Assembly: GCA_017994695.1 (NCBI GenBank)
Contig: JAGOKF010000029.1
Location: forward strand, 1 to 41,178
Length of the DNA: 41,178 bases
Direction: 5' to 3'
Origin: Myxococcota bacterium
GTDB lineage: Bacteria > Myxococcota_A > UBA9042 > DTJE01
Under the pieces are notes generated by a model. The model saw nothing but the letters and a program-made list of their open reading frames with translations. It searched no databases and had not been told where the DNA came from. Made by a program: the position numbers and the translations under genes. Positions 31,336 to 41,011 of the stretch are shown piece by piece (position 1 is the stretch's first letter; every line of letters starts with the position of its first letter).

Positions 31336-34200
31336 TCAACGAACGGATCCGCCCTGATCGCTTCGTGTCCGGCGCGGGCGGGTCGCCTTGCCGGGCCTGG
31401 CCGCGGGCGCCAGGTCCAGGCCGCCGGTGTAGTATTCGTACAGGCGAAACAGGAAGGCGACCCGGTCCATCTCGGCGTCGAACCGGGGCCTGGGCCATCC
31501 CTCGGGCAGGGTCGCGAGGTAGGCGTCGTCCACGGCCCGGTCCAGGGCGCGATGGGCCTCGACGAGTTCCGGGGGCATGGACCGCGGGTCGTAGAGGTCC
31601 GCGAGGCTCGAAGTCGGGTACTTCGCCCGGGCGTCGAGCACGCCCTGGGCCGCTGCCTCGACCTGGGCCCGCACCTTCTCGGGCGGGTTCAAGGGCCAGG
31701 GGAAGTTGTTGTAGACGATGGAGACGGAGTACTGATAGCGGCTCTCCAGCCGACCGCAGGTGTAGGATGTCCAGGCCATGTGCATCGCAGAATGAAGGAC
31801 GCCAAAGTGCCAGAGCGTCGCGTCTGGGATCAGCCGAAGCGTAACGCCACATAGCGAGTCTGGCCCAATGTACCCAATCGGTATATATTTTCGTTTCTCA
31901 GATGAAACCACTGGGAAAACCAGCGAGTTACCTTTCGGGGTGATCTCGACGTGAAAGCGAGTTGGAGTTTCCGAAAGCCTTCGAGTTGAAGGAGACTTGC
32001 TCTGCATTCTAAAACGCCTGACAGCCTCAACCCGCTCCAGAACCGCGGACATTCGCCGGAGTTCATTTGGAGGGCAGTCTCCAAGCCAAAGGCAGTAACT
32101 TTCAGTACCGTAAAGAAACTCATCGTTCCCAATCCAGCGGCGGAAATACCGCGCGGAGCGAGGCTCCTTTTCCAGAAAACGCTCCCGCTCCTCGGCGGTG
32201 AAGAGGTAGTTACCACCTTCAAGTGGGTTATTGCCGCTGAACATTTGAGGCACACGGCACAACGGCTGCCGCCTGCGGGTGAGAAGAAGGTCGTCCGCAT
32301 CGACCAGGTACGGATTGATGTTCGCGACCACCTTGGCCTGCGGCTCCCCCTTGGGGTCCGGGTATTCGAAGATCGTCTTGCGGGGCCAGTCCCCGAGCCC
32401 GAAGCCGATGATCACGCAGTGGACCGCGGCCTTCCCCCGGGCCTCGTTCGACCACACGAACGTCCGGTGGGCGAAGCGGATCTTGAAGCCCAGGGGCAGC
32501 AACGCGCGCCAGAGCACCCCGACCTGCTCGCCCATCGTGATCGAGTTCGTCGAGACGAAGGCCACGCCCACGTGGGCCCCCCGCGGACGCCCGGCCTCCT
32601 GGGGCAGGGGCGAGGGCTCCGCGAGAAAGCGCGCCGCCTTGACGTACCAGCAGCAGACGTAGTCCAGCAGGCCACCACCCTCGATGCCCTGAAGCGCCAC
32701 CGCAACGTCCGAACGCTGCGCCTCGGAGAGGAACTTCGCCCCCACGAACGGCGGATTCCCGATGATGTAGGAAACGCGCTCCGGGGTCACCACGTCGCTC
32801 CAGTCCATGCGCAGCGCGTTCCCGAGGACGATGTTCGCGGACTTCCGCAGGGGGATGCGCGCGAAGTAGATGCCGAACTCCTCCGATGCCCGCAGGTTCA
32901 CCTGGTGGTCCACGAGCCACATCGCGACCTCGGCGATGCGGGCCGGGAACTCCTCGATCTCGATCCCGTGGAACTGGTCCACGTCCACCTGGATCACGCC
33001 GTGGAGGTCGATGTCCCGGTGGCCCTCCTGCCTGCGGACCTCCTGGCTGGCCCGCAGCACCTCCATCTCCAGAAGGCGCAGTTCGCGGTAGGCCACGACC
33101 AGGAAGTTCCCGCAGCCGCAGGCCGGGTCCAGGACGTGAATGCGGCGCAGTTTCTTGTGGAACTCCAGCAGGGCGGAGCGGTTCCCCCGGATGCGCTCGA
33201 ACTCGGCCCGCAGGTCGTCCAGGAACAGCGGGCGGATCGTCTTCAGGATGTTCGCTTCGCTGGTGTAGTGCTCGCCCAGGGCCCGGCGGGCCTCCCTGTC
33301 CTTGATGCTCTGGAACATGGCGCCGAAGATGGCGGGGCTCACCTTGCCCCAGTCCAGGGCGCAGGACTCGATCAGCAGGTCCCGGGAGGCCGCGTCGAAG
33401 GACGGGATGGGCAGGACCTCCTCGAAGAGTTTCCCGTTCACGTAGGGAAACGCGGCCAGTTGCTCGTCCAGGTTCTTGAACCTCTGGGACTCGGGCGTGT
33501 TCAGGACCTGGAACAACTCGGCCAGGCGCGGACCCAGGTCGCTGCCGTCCTCGGCGGTCCGCGTCTCGAGCCACTCCCGGAACGACTGGGCCGGGAAGAT
33601 CCCGGTGTCGTCGGCGAAATTGCAGAACAGCAGGCGCACCAGCAGGACCTCGAGGGGATGGCCGTCGTAGCCGGCCTGCTTCAGCCGGTCGTGCAGCCGG
33701 CCCATGACCTCGGCGGCCTGGACGTTGACCGGGTCCTGCTCCCGGATCTTCTGCGGCGTGTAGCCGGCGATGAAGCCGAAGCGCTTCACGTTCTGGGACA
33801 GTTCCCCCAAGGGGAACTCGACGTGCGTCCCCTCGTCGAGGTCGTAGAGGCGGAAGCGGGCGAAGTCGGAAACCAGCACGTACTTCGGGAGTTCCCGCTC
33901 CTTCAGGCCGTCGAAGTAGCCGACGGCCTGCACGTAGGCCGCGTCGAGGTCCTTGCCCCGCGACTTGTGCTCGATCAGCAGCAGGCCGGGCCAGAAGCAG
34001 TCGATCCTGCCCTGCTTCTCTTCGAGCAACCTGACCCGTGCCTCGAAGCTCGCCACCCGGCGCCGGTCCACGCCGAAGACCTGGAAGAACTCGTTCCAGA
34101 AGGTCTTGGCCTCGGCATCCTCCGAGGCCTCGCCCGCCCAGCGGGACTGGAACTCGACCGCGCGGGCCTGGATCTCGTTCCACGACAGATTCGCAGCCAT
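31336..34200 (-). CDS. MmeI-type (type IIL) restriction endonuclease and adenine methyltransferase
   Basis: A single-chain restriction-modification enzyme of 954 residues that methylates one strand of its asymmetric site and, in characterised relatives, cuts about 20 bases away. The N-terminal nuclease has D67, nine residues, then E77-x-K79 (CFWPGLLLIEHKS), identical in spacing to MmeI. The helical linker contains GEHYTSEANILK near 290. The methyltransferase carries motif I DPACGCGNFL (about 357) and motif IV NPPF (about 482). Target recognition follows from about 647 to 803, then a C-terminal helical domain. The start ATG 34200 follows GAGAGGCGAGG; the longer frame lacks a site. The recognition segment is markedly AT-richer than the rest, suggesting domain exchange. 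It lies 11 bases after the Mrr-type gene. Confidence 0.92.
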   Translation of the reverse strand: MAANLSWNEIQARAVEFQSRWAGEASEDAEAKTFWNEFFQVFGVDRRRVASFEARVRLLEEKQGRIDCFWPGLLLIEHKSRGKDLDAAYVQAVGYFDGLKERELPKYVLVSDFARFRLYDLDEGTHVEFPLGELSQNVKRFGFIAGYTPQKIREQDPVNVQAAEVMGRLHDRLKQAGYDGHPLEVLLVRLLFCNFADDTGIFPAQSFREWLETRTAEDGSDLGPRLAELFQVLNTPESQRFKNLDEQLAAFPYVNGKLFEEVLPIPSFDAASRDLLIESCALDWGKVSPAIFGAMFQSIKDREARRALGEHYTSEANILKTIRPLFLDDLRAEFERIRGNRSALLEFHKKLRRIHVLDPACGCGNFLVVAYRELRLLEMEVLRASQEVRRQEGHRDIDLHGVIQVDVDQFHGIEIEEFPARIAEVAMWLVDHQVNLRASEEFGIYFARIPLRKSANIVLGNALRMDWSDVVTPERVSYIIGNPPFVGAKFLSEAQRSDVAVALQGIEGGGLLDYVCCWYVKAARFLAEPSPLPQEAGRPRGAHVGVAFVSTNSITMGEQVGVLWRALLPLGFKIRFAHRTFVWSNEARGKAAVHCVIIGFGLGDWPRKTIFEYPDPKGEPQAKVVANINPYLVDADDLLLTRRRQPLCRVPQMFSGNNPLEGGNYLFTAEERERFLEKEPRSARYFRRWIGNDEFLYGTESYCLWLGDCPPNELRRMSAVLERVEAVRRFRMQSKSPSTRRLSETPTRFHVEITPKGNSLVFPVVSSEKRKYIPIGYIGPDSLCGVTLRLIPDATLWHFGVLHSAMHMAWTSYTCGRLESRYQYSVSIVYNNFPWPLNPPEKVRAQVEAAAQGVLDARAKYPTSSLADLYDPRSMPPELVEAHRALDRAVDDAYLATLPEGWPRPRFDAEMDRVAFLFRLYEYYTGGLDLAPAARPGKATRPRRTRSDQGGSVR

Positions 34201-34211
34201 CCTCGCCTCTC

Positions 34212-35105
34212 TTATGCCATCGGCGCCAGGAACCAGATCGGCTGGAGCGGCAGCCGCGACCGGGCCGTGTCCGACAGGCGGCCGTAGTGCTGGATCCACA
34301 GATCGACCAGGCGCTCCAGGTCGATCAGGGTGACCTTGCGCTTCTCCTGCGTGCGGGCCTCGTCCTCGGCATCCTTCGTGAACTCGCCCGTCGTCACGAA
34401 GATCCCCACGTCGTCATCCCCGAGCAGGGCCATGAACGACCGCAGGCCATCCACGTTGACCTTCTGCTGGACCCGCTTGACCTGGACCTTGATTCGCGGG
34501 GGGCGCGTACCGAGCGGATCACCCCAGGCGAGGATGTCGATGCCGCCGTCCTTCCCGGGCGGCGACACCCAGGCGACGTGGTAACCCATCGCCCGCAGCA
34601 GATCGGCGACGAGGTCCTGGAAGTCGTAGGGGGGCATGCCCCGCAGGTATTCCTGGATCTCGCGCCAGGCCTGTTCCTCGGCCTGCTCGAACGTGACCGT
34701 AGCCGCTCTCGCACTGGTCGGGTCGGCAGCCTCGTCCTTTCCCTCCGGCTCGCCGGCAGGCTGGGCCGCCTTCCACTGGTGGTACAACTGGACCGCCTTC
34801 TTGTAGAAGGCCTCCGGGTCGGGCAGGTCCTGGTAGGCCTTCCGGCCGGCGTCCGTGACGATCCAGAGGCCCTTGCGCTTCTCGAGCCACCCGGCCTTGA
34901 CGGTGTCCACCGTGGCGAACCGCAGGATCTTCTCGAAGCGCTGGCCCCCCGAGGGGTACTCGCCCGCTTCGTACTCGGTCAGATGGACGCGGTTGCGCAC
35001 GGCAGCGACCGCGTCGCCGGCCTGCATGCCATCGGGGTGGTCCATCAGGATCGCGAACAGGTGGCGCATGAACTCGCCGGTCCTGCGACGCGTGATTTCG
35101 GGCAT
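34212..35105 (-). CDS. Mrr-type restriction endonuclease
   Basis: A 297-residue PD-(D/E)xK nuclease of the Mrr family, which typically cuts modified (methylated) DNA. An N-terminal winged-helix DNA-binding domain (1-100) is followed by a variable linker and the Mrr_cat domain (about 150-290). The catalytic core is visible as GGIDILAW (D about 191) and VQVKR (Q about 206, K about 208). The residue before the second lysine is glutamine, as in Mrr itself. The start ATG 35105 follows GGGAGGAACC. It is the first gene of a two-gene unit with the type IIL enzyme. A methyl-directed nuclease next to a methyltransferase implies its specificity excludes the partner's mark. It follows tRNA-Ala. Confidence 0.9.
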   Translation of the reverse strand: MPEITRRRTGEFMRHLFAILMDHPDGMQAGDAVAAVRNRVHLTEYEAGEYPSGGQRFEKILRFATVDTVKAGWLEKRKGLWIVTDAGRKAYQDLPDPEAFYKKAVQLYHQWKAAQPAGEPEGKDEAADPTSARAATVTFEQAEEQAWREIQEYLRGMPPYDFQDLVADLLRAMGYHVAWVSPPGKDGGIDILAWGDPLGTRPPRIKVQVKRVQQKVNVDGLRSFMALLGDDDVGIFVTTGEFTKDAEDEARTQEKRKVTLIDLERLVDLWIQHYGRLSDTARSRLPLQPIWFLAPMA

Positions 35106-35234
35106 GGTTCCTCCCCTCGGAATTTCGGTGGAGTGTAGCACGCGCTGACGGGCCGGAACGAGCGTTCGTTTGGATGTCGGTGGATACGACCCGATTAGTG
35201 GTTTCGATGCGGAGCGGTTACCAACACTCCCGGG

Positions 35235-35307
<73 letters not shown>

Positions 35308-35337
35308 GGGAAGGGCTGAGCCCGAAATGCGGAGGCG

Positions 35338-35366
35338 TTTCTAGCCCCGTCCGCAGGCCTTGTCAA
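35338..35366 (-). promoter_or_regulatory. strong promoter of tRNA-Ala
   Basis: Minus strand TTGACA (35366-35361), 17 bases, TAGAAA (35343-35338). Start expected near 35331, about 24 bases before the tRNA. Confidence 0.75.
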
Positions 35367-35433
35367 GCACCTTTTCGACCCTGCGGGCCAGGGACCGGGG
35401 GGACGGGAGGAACCGCAGGCGCCCGGACCTGCC

Positions 35434-35462
35434 TTGACCGGAAGGGAAGGCCGTGCTACCAC
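35434..35462 (+). promoter_or_regulatory. promoter of hemB
   Basis: TTGACC (35434-35439), 17 bases, TACCAC (35457-35462); the -10 is weak. RNA would start near 35469, giving a leader of about 20 bases with GGGAGGGG before the ATG. Confidence 0.45.
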
Positions 35463-35489
35463 GTCCAGGGCCCGAATGGGAGGGGCATC

Positions 35490-36470
35490 ATGGGCTTTCC
35501 GGAACGACGGATGCGAAGGCTGCGAAAGACGGACACGCTGCGAAGAATGGTCCGGGAAACCCGGCTCGCCCCCGAGGACTTCATCTACCCGCTCTTCGTG
35601 GCCCCGGGCCAGAAGGTCCGGGAACCGATCCCGTCCATGCCGGGCCAGTTCCGGCTGTCGGTGGACGAGACGGTGAAGACCTGCCGGGAGGTCGTCCGGC
35701 TGGGCATCCCGGCCGTCATCCTGTTCGGCATCCCGGAAAAGAAGGACCCCCTGGGCACCCAGGCCTACAGCGACCAGGCCCCCGTCCAGCGCGCCATCCG
35801 GGCGCTGAAGAAGGAGTTCGGGGAGGACCTCTGCGTGATCACCGACGTCTGCCTCTGCGAGTACACGGACCACGGGCACTGCGGCCTGGTGGAAAAGGGG
35901 CAGGTGCTGAACGACCCGACCTTGGAACTGCTGGCCAAGGAGGCCCTGTCCCACGCGAAGGCCGGGGCGGACATGGTGGCGCCGTCGGACATGATGGACG
36001 GCCGCATCGGCTTTTTGCGGGAGGAACTGGACGAGGCGGGCTTCGAGGACCTGCCGATCATGGCCTACTCGGCCAAGCACGCCTCGGCCTTCTACGGCCC
36101 CTTCCGGGATGCGGCGGACTCGGCCCCGAAGTTCGGGGACCGCCGGTCCTACCAGATGGACCCGGCCAACGGCCGGGAGGCCCTGATGGAGATGCTGCTG
36201 GACGAGGAGGAGGGCGCGGATATCCTGATGGTGAAACCCGCGGGTCCGTGCCTGGACCTGATCCGGGTGGCCCGGGACGAGTTCGAGATCCCCCTGGCCG
36301 CTTACCAGGTCAGCGGGGAGTTCGCGATGCTGAAGGCCGCCGCCGAGCGCGGCTGGCTGGACCACGACCGGGCGATGATGGAGTCGCTGATCGCCATCCG
36401 GAGGGCCGGGGCGGACCTGATCCTGACCTATTTCGCGCTGGAAGCCGCCCGGCTGCTCACCGGGAAGTGA
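35490..36470 (+). CDS. hemB: delta-aminolevulinic acid dehydratase (porphobilinogen synthase)
   Basis: Condenses two 5-aminolevulinate molecules to porphobilinogen for haem and other tetrapyrroles. It has 326 residues. The zinc site is the cysteine-rich type: [12 protein letters not shown] (C121, C123, C131). The two active-site lysines are in [15 protein letters not shown] (K about 196) and [12 protein letters not shown] (K249, Schiff base). [14 protein letters not shown] and [10 protein letters not shown] are also conserved. An ATG at 35490 with GGGAGGGG in front fixes the start. Next on the same strand is the RNase J gene 67 bases on. Other haem genes are not in the window. Confidence 0.97.
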   Translation: MGFPERRMRRLRKTDTLRRMVRETRLAPEDFIYPLFVAPGQKVREPIPSMPGQFRLSVDETVKTCREVVRLGIPAVILFGIPEKKDPLGTQAYSDQAPVQRAIRALKKEFGEDLCVITDVCLCEYTDHGHCGLVEKGQVLNDPTLELLAKEALSHAKAGADMVAPSDMMDGRIGFLREELDEAGFEDLPIMAYSAKHASAFYGPFRDAADSAPKFGDRRSYQMDPANGREALMEMLLDEEEGADILMVKPAGPCLDLIRVARDEFEIPLAAYQVSGEFAMLKAAAERGWLDHDRAMMESLIAIRRAGADLILTYFALEAARLLTGK

Positions 36471-36537
36471 CGGGCACAGCCCTCGCCGGGACGACCCGGC
36501 CGGGGCCACCCGCGGAAAGACCCTCGACGAGGCCCCG

Positions 36538-38217
36538 ATGACCTCCGCAAAGACGCTCCCCCGCGACGAGAAACGCGATCCGGTGCTGCGCTTCCTGCCC
36601 CTGGGAGGGCTCGGGGAGATCGGCATGAACCTGGCCCTGCTGGGCCTGGGCGACGACTGGGTGATCCTGGACGCCGGGGTGCAGTTCGCCGATGCCGGCT
36701 TCGTGGGTGCCAGCAAGATCCTGCCGGACCTGGACCTGCTGTCGGAATACCGGGGACGCGTCCAGGCGATCCTGCTGACCCACGGCCACGAGGACCACCT
36801 GGGCGCCGTGGGCTTCGTCGCGGAGGTCTGCCCGGCGCCAATCTATGCCCCGCCCTTCGCCTGCGAACTGATCCGCCTGAAGCGCGAGGAGTACGGCGAG
36901 GATCACCCCCTGGACCTGCGCCCGGTGGCCCCGGGACACGACCTCCAGATCGGGCCCTTCCGCTTCGAGTACGTCCAGGTCACCCACTCGATCCCCGACG
37001 CCTACGCCCTGGCGATCCACACCCCCGTGGGGCTCGTGGTCCACTCGGGGGACTTCAAGATCGACCCGAACCCCCTGGACGGCCGCCCGTTCGACCGGGA
37101 ACGGCTGAAGGAACTGGGGGACCAGGGGGTCCGCCTGCTCTTTTCGGACAGCACGAATGCCGAGGTGCCCGGGCACACCCGCAGCGAGGAGGCGGTGGCC
37201 CTGGAACTGGAACGGCAGTTCCAGGAGGCGCCGGGGCGGGTGATCGTGGCGATGTTCGCCAGCAACGTGCTGCGGCTCCGAGCCCTGGCGGACGCCGCCC
37301 GGCGCACGGGAAGGCGGCTCTGCCTGGTCGGCCGCAGCCTGACCGTGTACCAGACCGCCGCGGAACGGGCCTTCCGGATGCCGCCGATCCCGGACCTGGT
37401 GGCGTCGTCGGCCCTGCACCGGATCCCCGGACGGGAGGTCGTGGTGGTCTGCACCGGAAGCCAGGCGGAGCCCCGGTCGGCCCTCTACAGGGCGAGCCAG
37501 ATGGACCACCCGGACCTCCGGATCCAGGAGGGGGACACGGTGCTGATGTCCTGCCGGATGATCCCGGGAAACGAGAAGGCCATCCACCGGATGCTGAACG
37601 CCCTGGCCCGCCTGGGAGCCCGGGTCGTCCACGAGAAGATGGCGCCGATCCACGCGTCGGGACACGCCTGCCGGGAGGAACTCCGGGAGATGATCCGCCT
37701 GGTCCGGCCGAGGTCCTTCGTGCCGGTCCACGGGGAGTACTCGTTCCTGCGGGCCCACGCGGAACTGGCCCTGGAGGAGGGGGTCCCGGAGGTCCACCTG
37801 GCGGAAAACGGGCAGATGGTGGAGGTGACGGCCTCCGAGACGAGGCTGCTGCCCCACCTGCCGCTGACGCCCCACTTCCTGGACGAGCCACTGGTGGGCA
37901 CCGCGACGGAACTGGCCCTGGACGAGCGGCGGCGCATCGGGCAGGCCGGGGTCGTGGCGGCGCTGCTCCGGGCGCGCCGGGGAAAGAAGAACTGGCGGGC
38001 CACCGTGGAGGTCCGGGGGGTGGGCCTGCCCAAGGTGCCGGAAGGGCTGCTGGACGAGGCGGCCCAGCACGCCGCGGAACAGGTGGCGGCCCTGGACCGG
38101 GACGGAGGGGCCGCCCTGCTGGAGGAGGTGCTGGTGGCGTCCCTCCGGTCCTTCATCCGCCGGCGGCTGGAACGCAAGCCGGCCATCCTTCCGTTCGTGC
38201 AGATCGAGGAGCCCTGA
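36538..38217 (+). CDS. rnj: ribonuclease J
   Basis: Metallo-beta-lactamase/beta-CASP ribonuclease with 5'-to-3' exonuclease and endonuclease activity in mRNA decay and RNA maturation. It has 559 residues, normal for the family. It opens with FLPLGGLGEIGMN. The dimetal motif is THGHEDHLGA (H82, H84, D86, H87), followed by HSIPDAYALAI with the third histidine, HSGDFKID with the bridging aspartate, the beta-CASP motif SDSTNAE, and later MAPIHASGHA and PVHGEY. The C-terminal domain of about 110 residues is intact. It is followed after only 3 bases by rimI, so the two are co-transcribed. It begins after a GAGGCCCCG site. Confidence 0.96.
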   Translation: MTSAKTLPRDEKRDPVLRFLPLGGLGEIGMNLALLGLGDDWVILDAGVQFADAGFVGASKILPDLDLLSEYRGRVQAILLTHGHEDHLGAVGFVAEVCPAPIYAPPFACELIRLKREEYGEDHPLDLRPVAPGHDLQIGPFRFEYVQVTHSIPDAYALAIHTPVGLVVHSGDFKIDPNPLDGRPFDRERLKELGDQGVRLLFSDSTNAEVPGHTRSEEAVALELERQFQEAPGRVIVAMFASNVLRLRALADAARRTGRRLCLVGRSLTVYQTAAERAFRMPPIPDLVASSALHRIPGREVVVVCTGSQAEPRSALYRASQMDHPDLRIQEGDTVLMSCRMIPGNEKAIHRMLNALARLGARVVHEKMAPIHASGHACREELREMIRLVRPRSFVPVHGEYSFLRAHAELALEEGVPEVHLAENGQMVEVTASETRLLPHLPLTPHFLDEPLVGTATELALDERRRIGQAGVVAALLRARRGKKNWRATVEVRGVGLPKVPEGLLDEAAQHAAEQVAALDRDGGAALLEEVLVASLRSFIRRRLERKPAILPFVQIEEP

Positions 38218-38220
38218 TCG

Positions 38221-38697
38221 ATGACCCCGGAAACGGACACGGCGTCCCGCTGGACCTTCGGCCCCATGCGCCGGAAGGACATCCCGGAGGTGATGGTGGT
38301 CGAGCGCCTGTGCTTCCACGACCCCTGGGACAAGAGCGCCTTCGAGCGGGAGACCATCAACACCTTCAGCCGGTCGGTTCTGGCCCGGGACCCGTCCGGG
38401 CGCCTGCTGGGATACGCGATGTGGTGGGTCGCGGGGCCGGAGTTCCACCTGCTGAACCTGGCCGTGCACCCGGCGGCCCGTCGCCAGGGGCTCGGGTGGG
38501 AACTGCTGCAGCGGGTGGTGGGCGACGCCCGGAAGGAACAGGCGGAGTTCGTGGCCCTGGAGGTCCGGACCAGCAACCTGGCCGCGAAGACCCTGTACCA
38601 GCGGGCGGGCTTCCACACGGTGGGCACCCGCCGCCGCTACTACCGCGACGGAGAGGACGCGGAGGTGATGCTGCTCCGCCTGGATCCCACCCGGTAG
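38221..38697 (+). CDS. rimI: ribosomal-protein-S18-alanine N-acetyltransferase
   Basis: GNAT-fold acetyltransferase of 158 residues that acetylates the N-terminal alanine of ribosomal protein S18 (some relatives act elsewhere). It begins TFGPMRRKDIPEVMVVERLCF, has the acetyl-CoA signature NLAVHPAARRQGLGWELL near 79-96, then LEVRTSNLAAKTLYQRAGF, and the tyrosine YYRDGEDAEVMLL at the C-terminus. Start codon 3 bases after the rnj stop. The last 58 bases overlap the convergent membrane-protein gene, so each gene's end is the other's antisense. Confidence 0.9.
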   Translation: MTPETDTASRWTFGPMRRKDIPEVMVVERLCFHDPWDKSAFERETINTFSRSVLARDPSGRLLGYAMWWVAGPEFHLLNLAVHPAARRQGLGWELLQRVVGDARKEQAEFVALEVRTSNLAAKTLYQRAGFHTVGTRRRYYRDGEDAEVMLLRLDPTR

Positions 38698-40817
38698 AGC
38701 CCCAGGCGCATCCCGTCGGATTGCCCCACGCACCACGGAAAGTCCAGGTCCTGGTCGGGCCGGACCTTGCGATCCAGTTCGACCCGGCGGACGGGGACGT
38801 CCCGCTCGAACACCGGCTGCAGGTCAAAGTCCTCCATCACCCGGGCGCAGGCGGGGTGCATCCCGGACCGGCCACACTCCCGCAGCCAGCAGCGGGTCGA
38901 AAGGACGAAGAAGACCGGTCGCCCCGCGGGGTCCAGCGCCGGCAGGCGGTCGGCGTTGATCACCAGGTCCTCGCGGAACGGCGGGCGAAACCAGTAGTCC
39001 GGGTGGAACAGGTGCAGGCGCTCGACCGGCTGGTCCTCGGGTCCCCGGCGGACCAGCACGACCGGTTCCCCGGGCAGCGTCCGGGCGACCTCCCGCCAGA
39101 GGTCCTCCTCGTCGTCGGCGTTGGTGCGCTCCCGGATGACGGCGGTGGAGAACACCGTGGAAAGCGCCAGGGCCCCCGCCGCGGCCAGGCCCAGGGCACG
39201 GCGGGTCCGGGTCCTGGGAACGGGGCCGAACAGGGACGCCAGGGACGCCGAGGCCGAAAGGGCCAGGAAGACCAGGGGAGGTGCCTGGACCCGGGGAAGG
39301 GACACGTGGGGCAGGTCCACCAGGGAGATGGCGAGGCCCGTCAGCGCCGCCAGCAGAAGCCCCAGGGCAAGGCGGCGATTCCCCGGGACCAGGGGTCCGA
39401 CGAAGGCCAGGACCGTGACTCCGACCGGGAACCAGGAAGGCCGGAAGGCCAGGTTCCTGCGCAGGAAATCCGGGGCCAGGACCGCCAGGGCGGCCGGGTC
39501 TTTCAGGACCGGGAGGTTGCCCAGGGAGACCTCCGACCCGACCGCCAGTTGCAGGTGCCAGACCCGGAAGGCCAGCAGGGGAACCGAAACGGCGACCAGG
39601 AGCCGGGCGACCCGGGACCCGGCGCCGGGAGCGACGGCTTCCCCGACCGGCCCGGGATCCGGCGGTGGCAGGAAGACCAGCAGCATCGGGACCAGGGCCA
39701 GGAACTCCGGGCGGGAGAAGGCCGCCAGCATCAGTCCCGTGAAGGCGAAGAGGGCATCCGAGGCCGCCCGATCCCGGCGGTAGCGCTGCCAGGAGGCCAG
39801 GCCCAGCAGGCACCAGAGCGTCGCGGGGACCAGCAGGCTCTCGGTGGTGGAATCCCGGGCGAAGACCGGGGTGAGGGCCAGCAGCGCCGCGGCCGCCCGG
39901 ACGGCGACGGTGCCGGCGCCGGACAGGGCCAGCAGACCGGCCCCCGCCAGGGGAATGAGGGACCCCAGCACGGCATTGCTGCCCGACAGGACCCGGTGGG
40001 AGGGCCCGGTGAACCAGAACAGCAGGTGATCGAAGACCAGGCCCGCGGGTCCGTGTTTCGGGATTTCCTGGAGCGAATCGGCCGCCTGGACCAGCCAGTA
40101 TCCCATGTAGTACATGACCGGGCGGTGGGGCAGAATCCAGCGGACCGCCAGGCCGATGGCCAGCACCGCCAGGACCCAGCCAGGGGACAGGCGTCGGACC
40201 TCCCCCCACAGGCGGATCAGCAGGAAGGGCAGGCCCCCGAGGAACAGGGCCACCAGCAGGGCCCCGATGCCCACCATGACCCGGTCGATCCAGTCCCCCT
40301 TCCGGGGACCCGGTGCCGGCGCCGGCTCCTGGCCGGCCAGGGCACCTGCGGGATCGATCCCCCCCGGGTCGTTCCGGGCGACCGTGTCGCGGACCTCCTC
40401 GATCAGGGGAAGGACCGGGGCGGCCGGCCGGCCTCCCTCCGTGGGACCCAGGTAGCGCAACCCGAAGGACGGGGTCCTGGCCAGGAAGTCCCCGCCCCGG
40501 TCCAGCCGATGCAACTGGACCTCGACGAGGTTCTTCCCTTCGGGCTGCCGGGGATCCAGCGTGAAGACCAGTCGGAATCCCCAGGGCTCCTGGAAGGCCC
40601 CCACCAGCGGCAGGGTCCAGCGATCCCGGGGCGACCCGTTCTGCTCCCGGATCAGCGGCACCAGGGCCGCGGGGAGTTGCGAATCCGCCGCCCCCTGCGC
40701 CTGCACGTCATGGGGAAGAATCGCGAGCCCCAGCCACCACAGGCCAAGAATCCAGAGCCCTCTGCGAGGGATGAACGTCCCGGCTCCTTCCGGGCCCAGG
40801 TCCCTGGCCAAGGCCAT
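38640..40817 (-). CDS. large polytopic membrane protein, possible glycosyltransferase of the PMT-like type
   Basis: A 725-residue membrane protein. A signal-like first helix (LWILGLWWLGLAILP) is followed by a periplasmic region of about 140 residues that has an acidic/polar sandwich character, then roughly eleven hydrophobic helices between about 190 and 540, and a soluble C-terminal domain of about 150 residues. The layout and the loop HRPVMYYMGYW recall lipid-linked-sugar transferases of the PMT/GT-39 or GT-83 superfamily, but the diagnostic acidic DD or DE motif of the first loop is not clear, so function is open. Start ATG 40817 is chosen because the promoter at 40844-40873 lies over the alternative GTG at 40877. 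Its stop overlaps rimI. Confidence 0.75.
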   Translation of the reverse strand: MALARDLGPEGAGTFIPRRGLWILGLWWLGLAILPHDVQAQGAADSQLPAALVPLIREQNGSPRDRWTLPLVGAFQEPWGFRLVFTLDPRQPEGKNLVEVQLHRLDRGGDFLARTPSFGLRYLGPTEGGRPAAPVLPLIEEVRDTVARNDPGGIDPAGALAGQEPAPAPGPRKGDWIDRVMVGIGALLVALFLGGLPFLLIRLWGEVRRLSPGWVLAVLAIGLAVRWILPHRPVMYYMGYWLVQAADSLQEIPKHGPAGLVFDHLLFWFTGPSHRVLSGSNAVLGSLIPLAGAGLLALSGAGTVAVRAAAALLALTPVFARDSTTESLLVPATLWCLLGLASWQRYRRDRAASDALFAFTGLMLAAFSRPEFLALVPMLLVFLPPPDPGPVGEAVAPGAGSRVARLLVAVSVPLLAFRVWHLQLAVGSEVSLGNLPVLKDPAALAVLAPDFLRRNLAFRPSWFPVGVTVLAFVGPLVPGNRRLALGLLLAALTGLAISLVDLPHVSLPRVQAPPLVFLALSASASLASLFGPVPRTRTRRALGLAAAGALALSTVFSTAVIRERTNADDEEDLWREVARTLPGEPVVLVRRGPEDQPVERLHLFHPDYWFRPPFREDLVINADRLPALDPAGRPVFFVLSTRCWLRECGRSGMHPACARVMEDFDLQPVFERDVPVRRVELDRKVRPDQDLDFPWCVGQSDGMRLGLYRVGSRRSSITSASSPSR

Positions 40818-40843
40818 TCCCGCAACCCCGTGGACCTTGTCCC

Positions 40844-40873
40844 CTCCTACCCGCTTCCCGCGACACGTGTCAA
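40844..40873 (-). promoter_or_regulatory. candidate promoter of the membrane-protein gene
   Basis: Minus strand TTGACA (40873-40868, perfect), 18 bases, TAGGAG (40849-40844). RNA would start near 40837, 20 bases before the ATG at 40817. Confidence 0.5.
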
Positions 40874-40924
40874 CCACCCTCCACGGAGCGGATCCAAGCG
40901 ACCATCACCGCTGGATGCCCGGGG

Positions 40925-41011
40925 CTATCGGCAGCAGCGGAAGCCGATGTCGTCGATGTGGAAGTCCCAGGGGATCGCGTCCCGGGAGGAGGTCCGCGCC
41001 AGGTCCAAACC
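40925..41011 (-). pseudogene. C-terminal fragment of a formylglycine-generating-enzyme-like (SUMF1) protein
   Basis: Minus strand reads ARTSSRDAIPWDFHIDDIGF followed by RCCR and a stop at 40927-40925. The DDIGFRCCR ending is typical of the FGE-sulfatase/SUMF1 domain in GC-rich bacteria. Upstream sequence becomes IS-like within about 30 codons, so the gene's body is missing from this side. Confidence 0.55.

Noticed and set aside
35100-35234. Attachment site duplicated from the tRNA-Ala end
   Set aside because: I looked for the tRNA 3' sequence around 30950-31340 and downstream of the island and found no copy.
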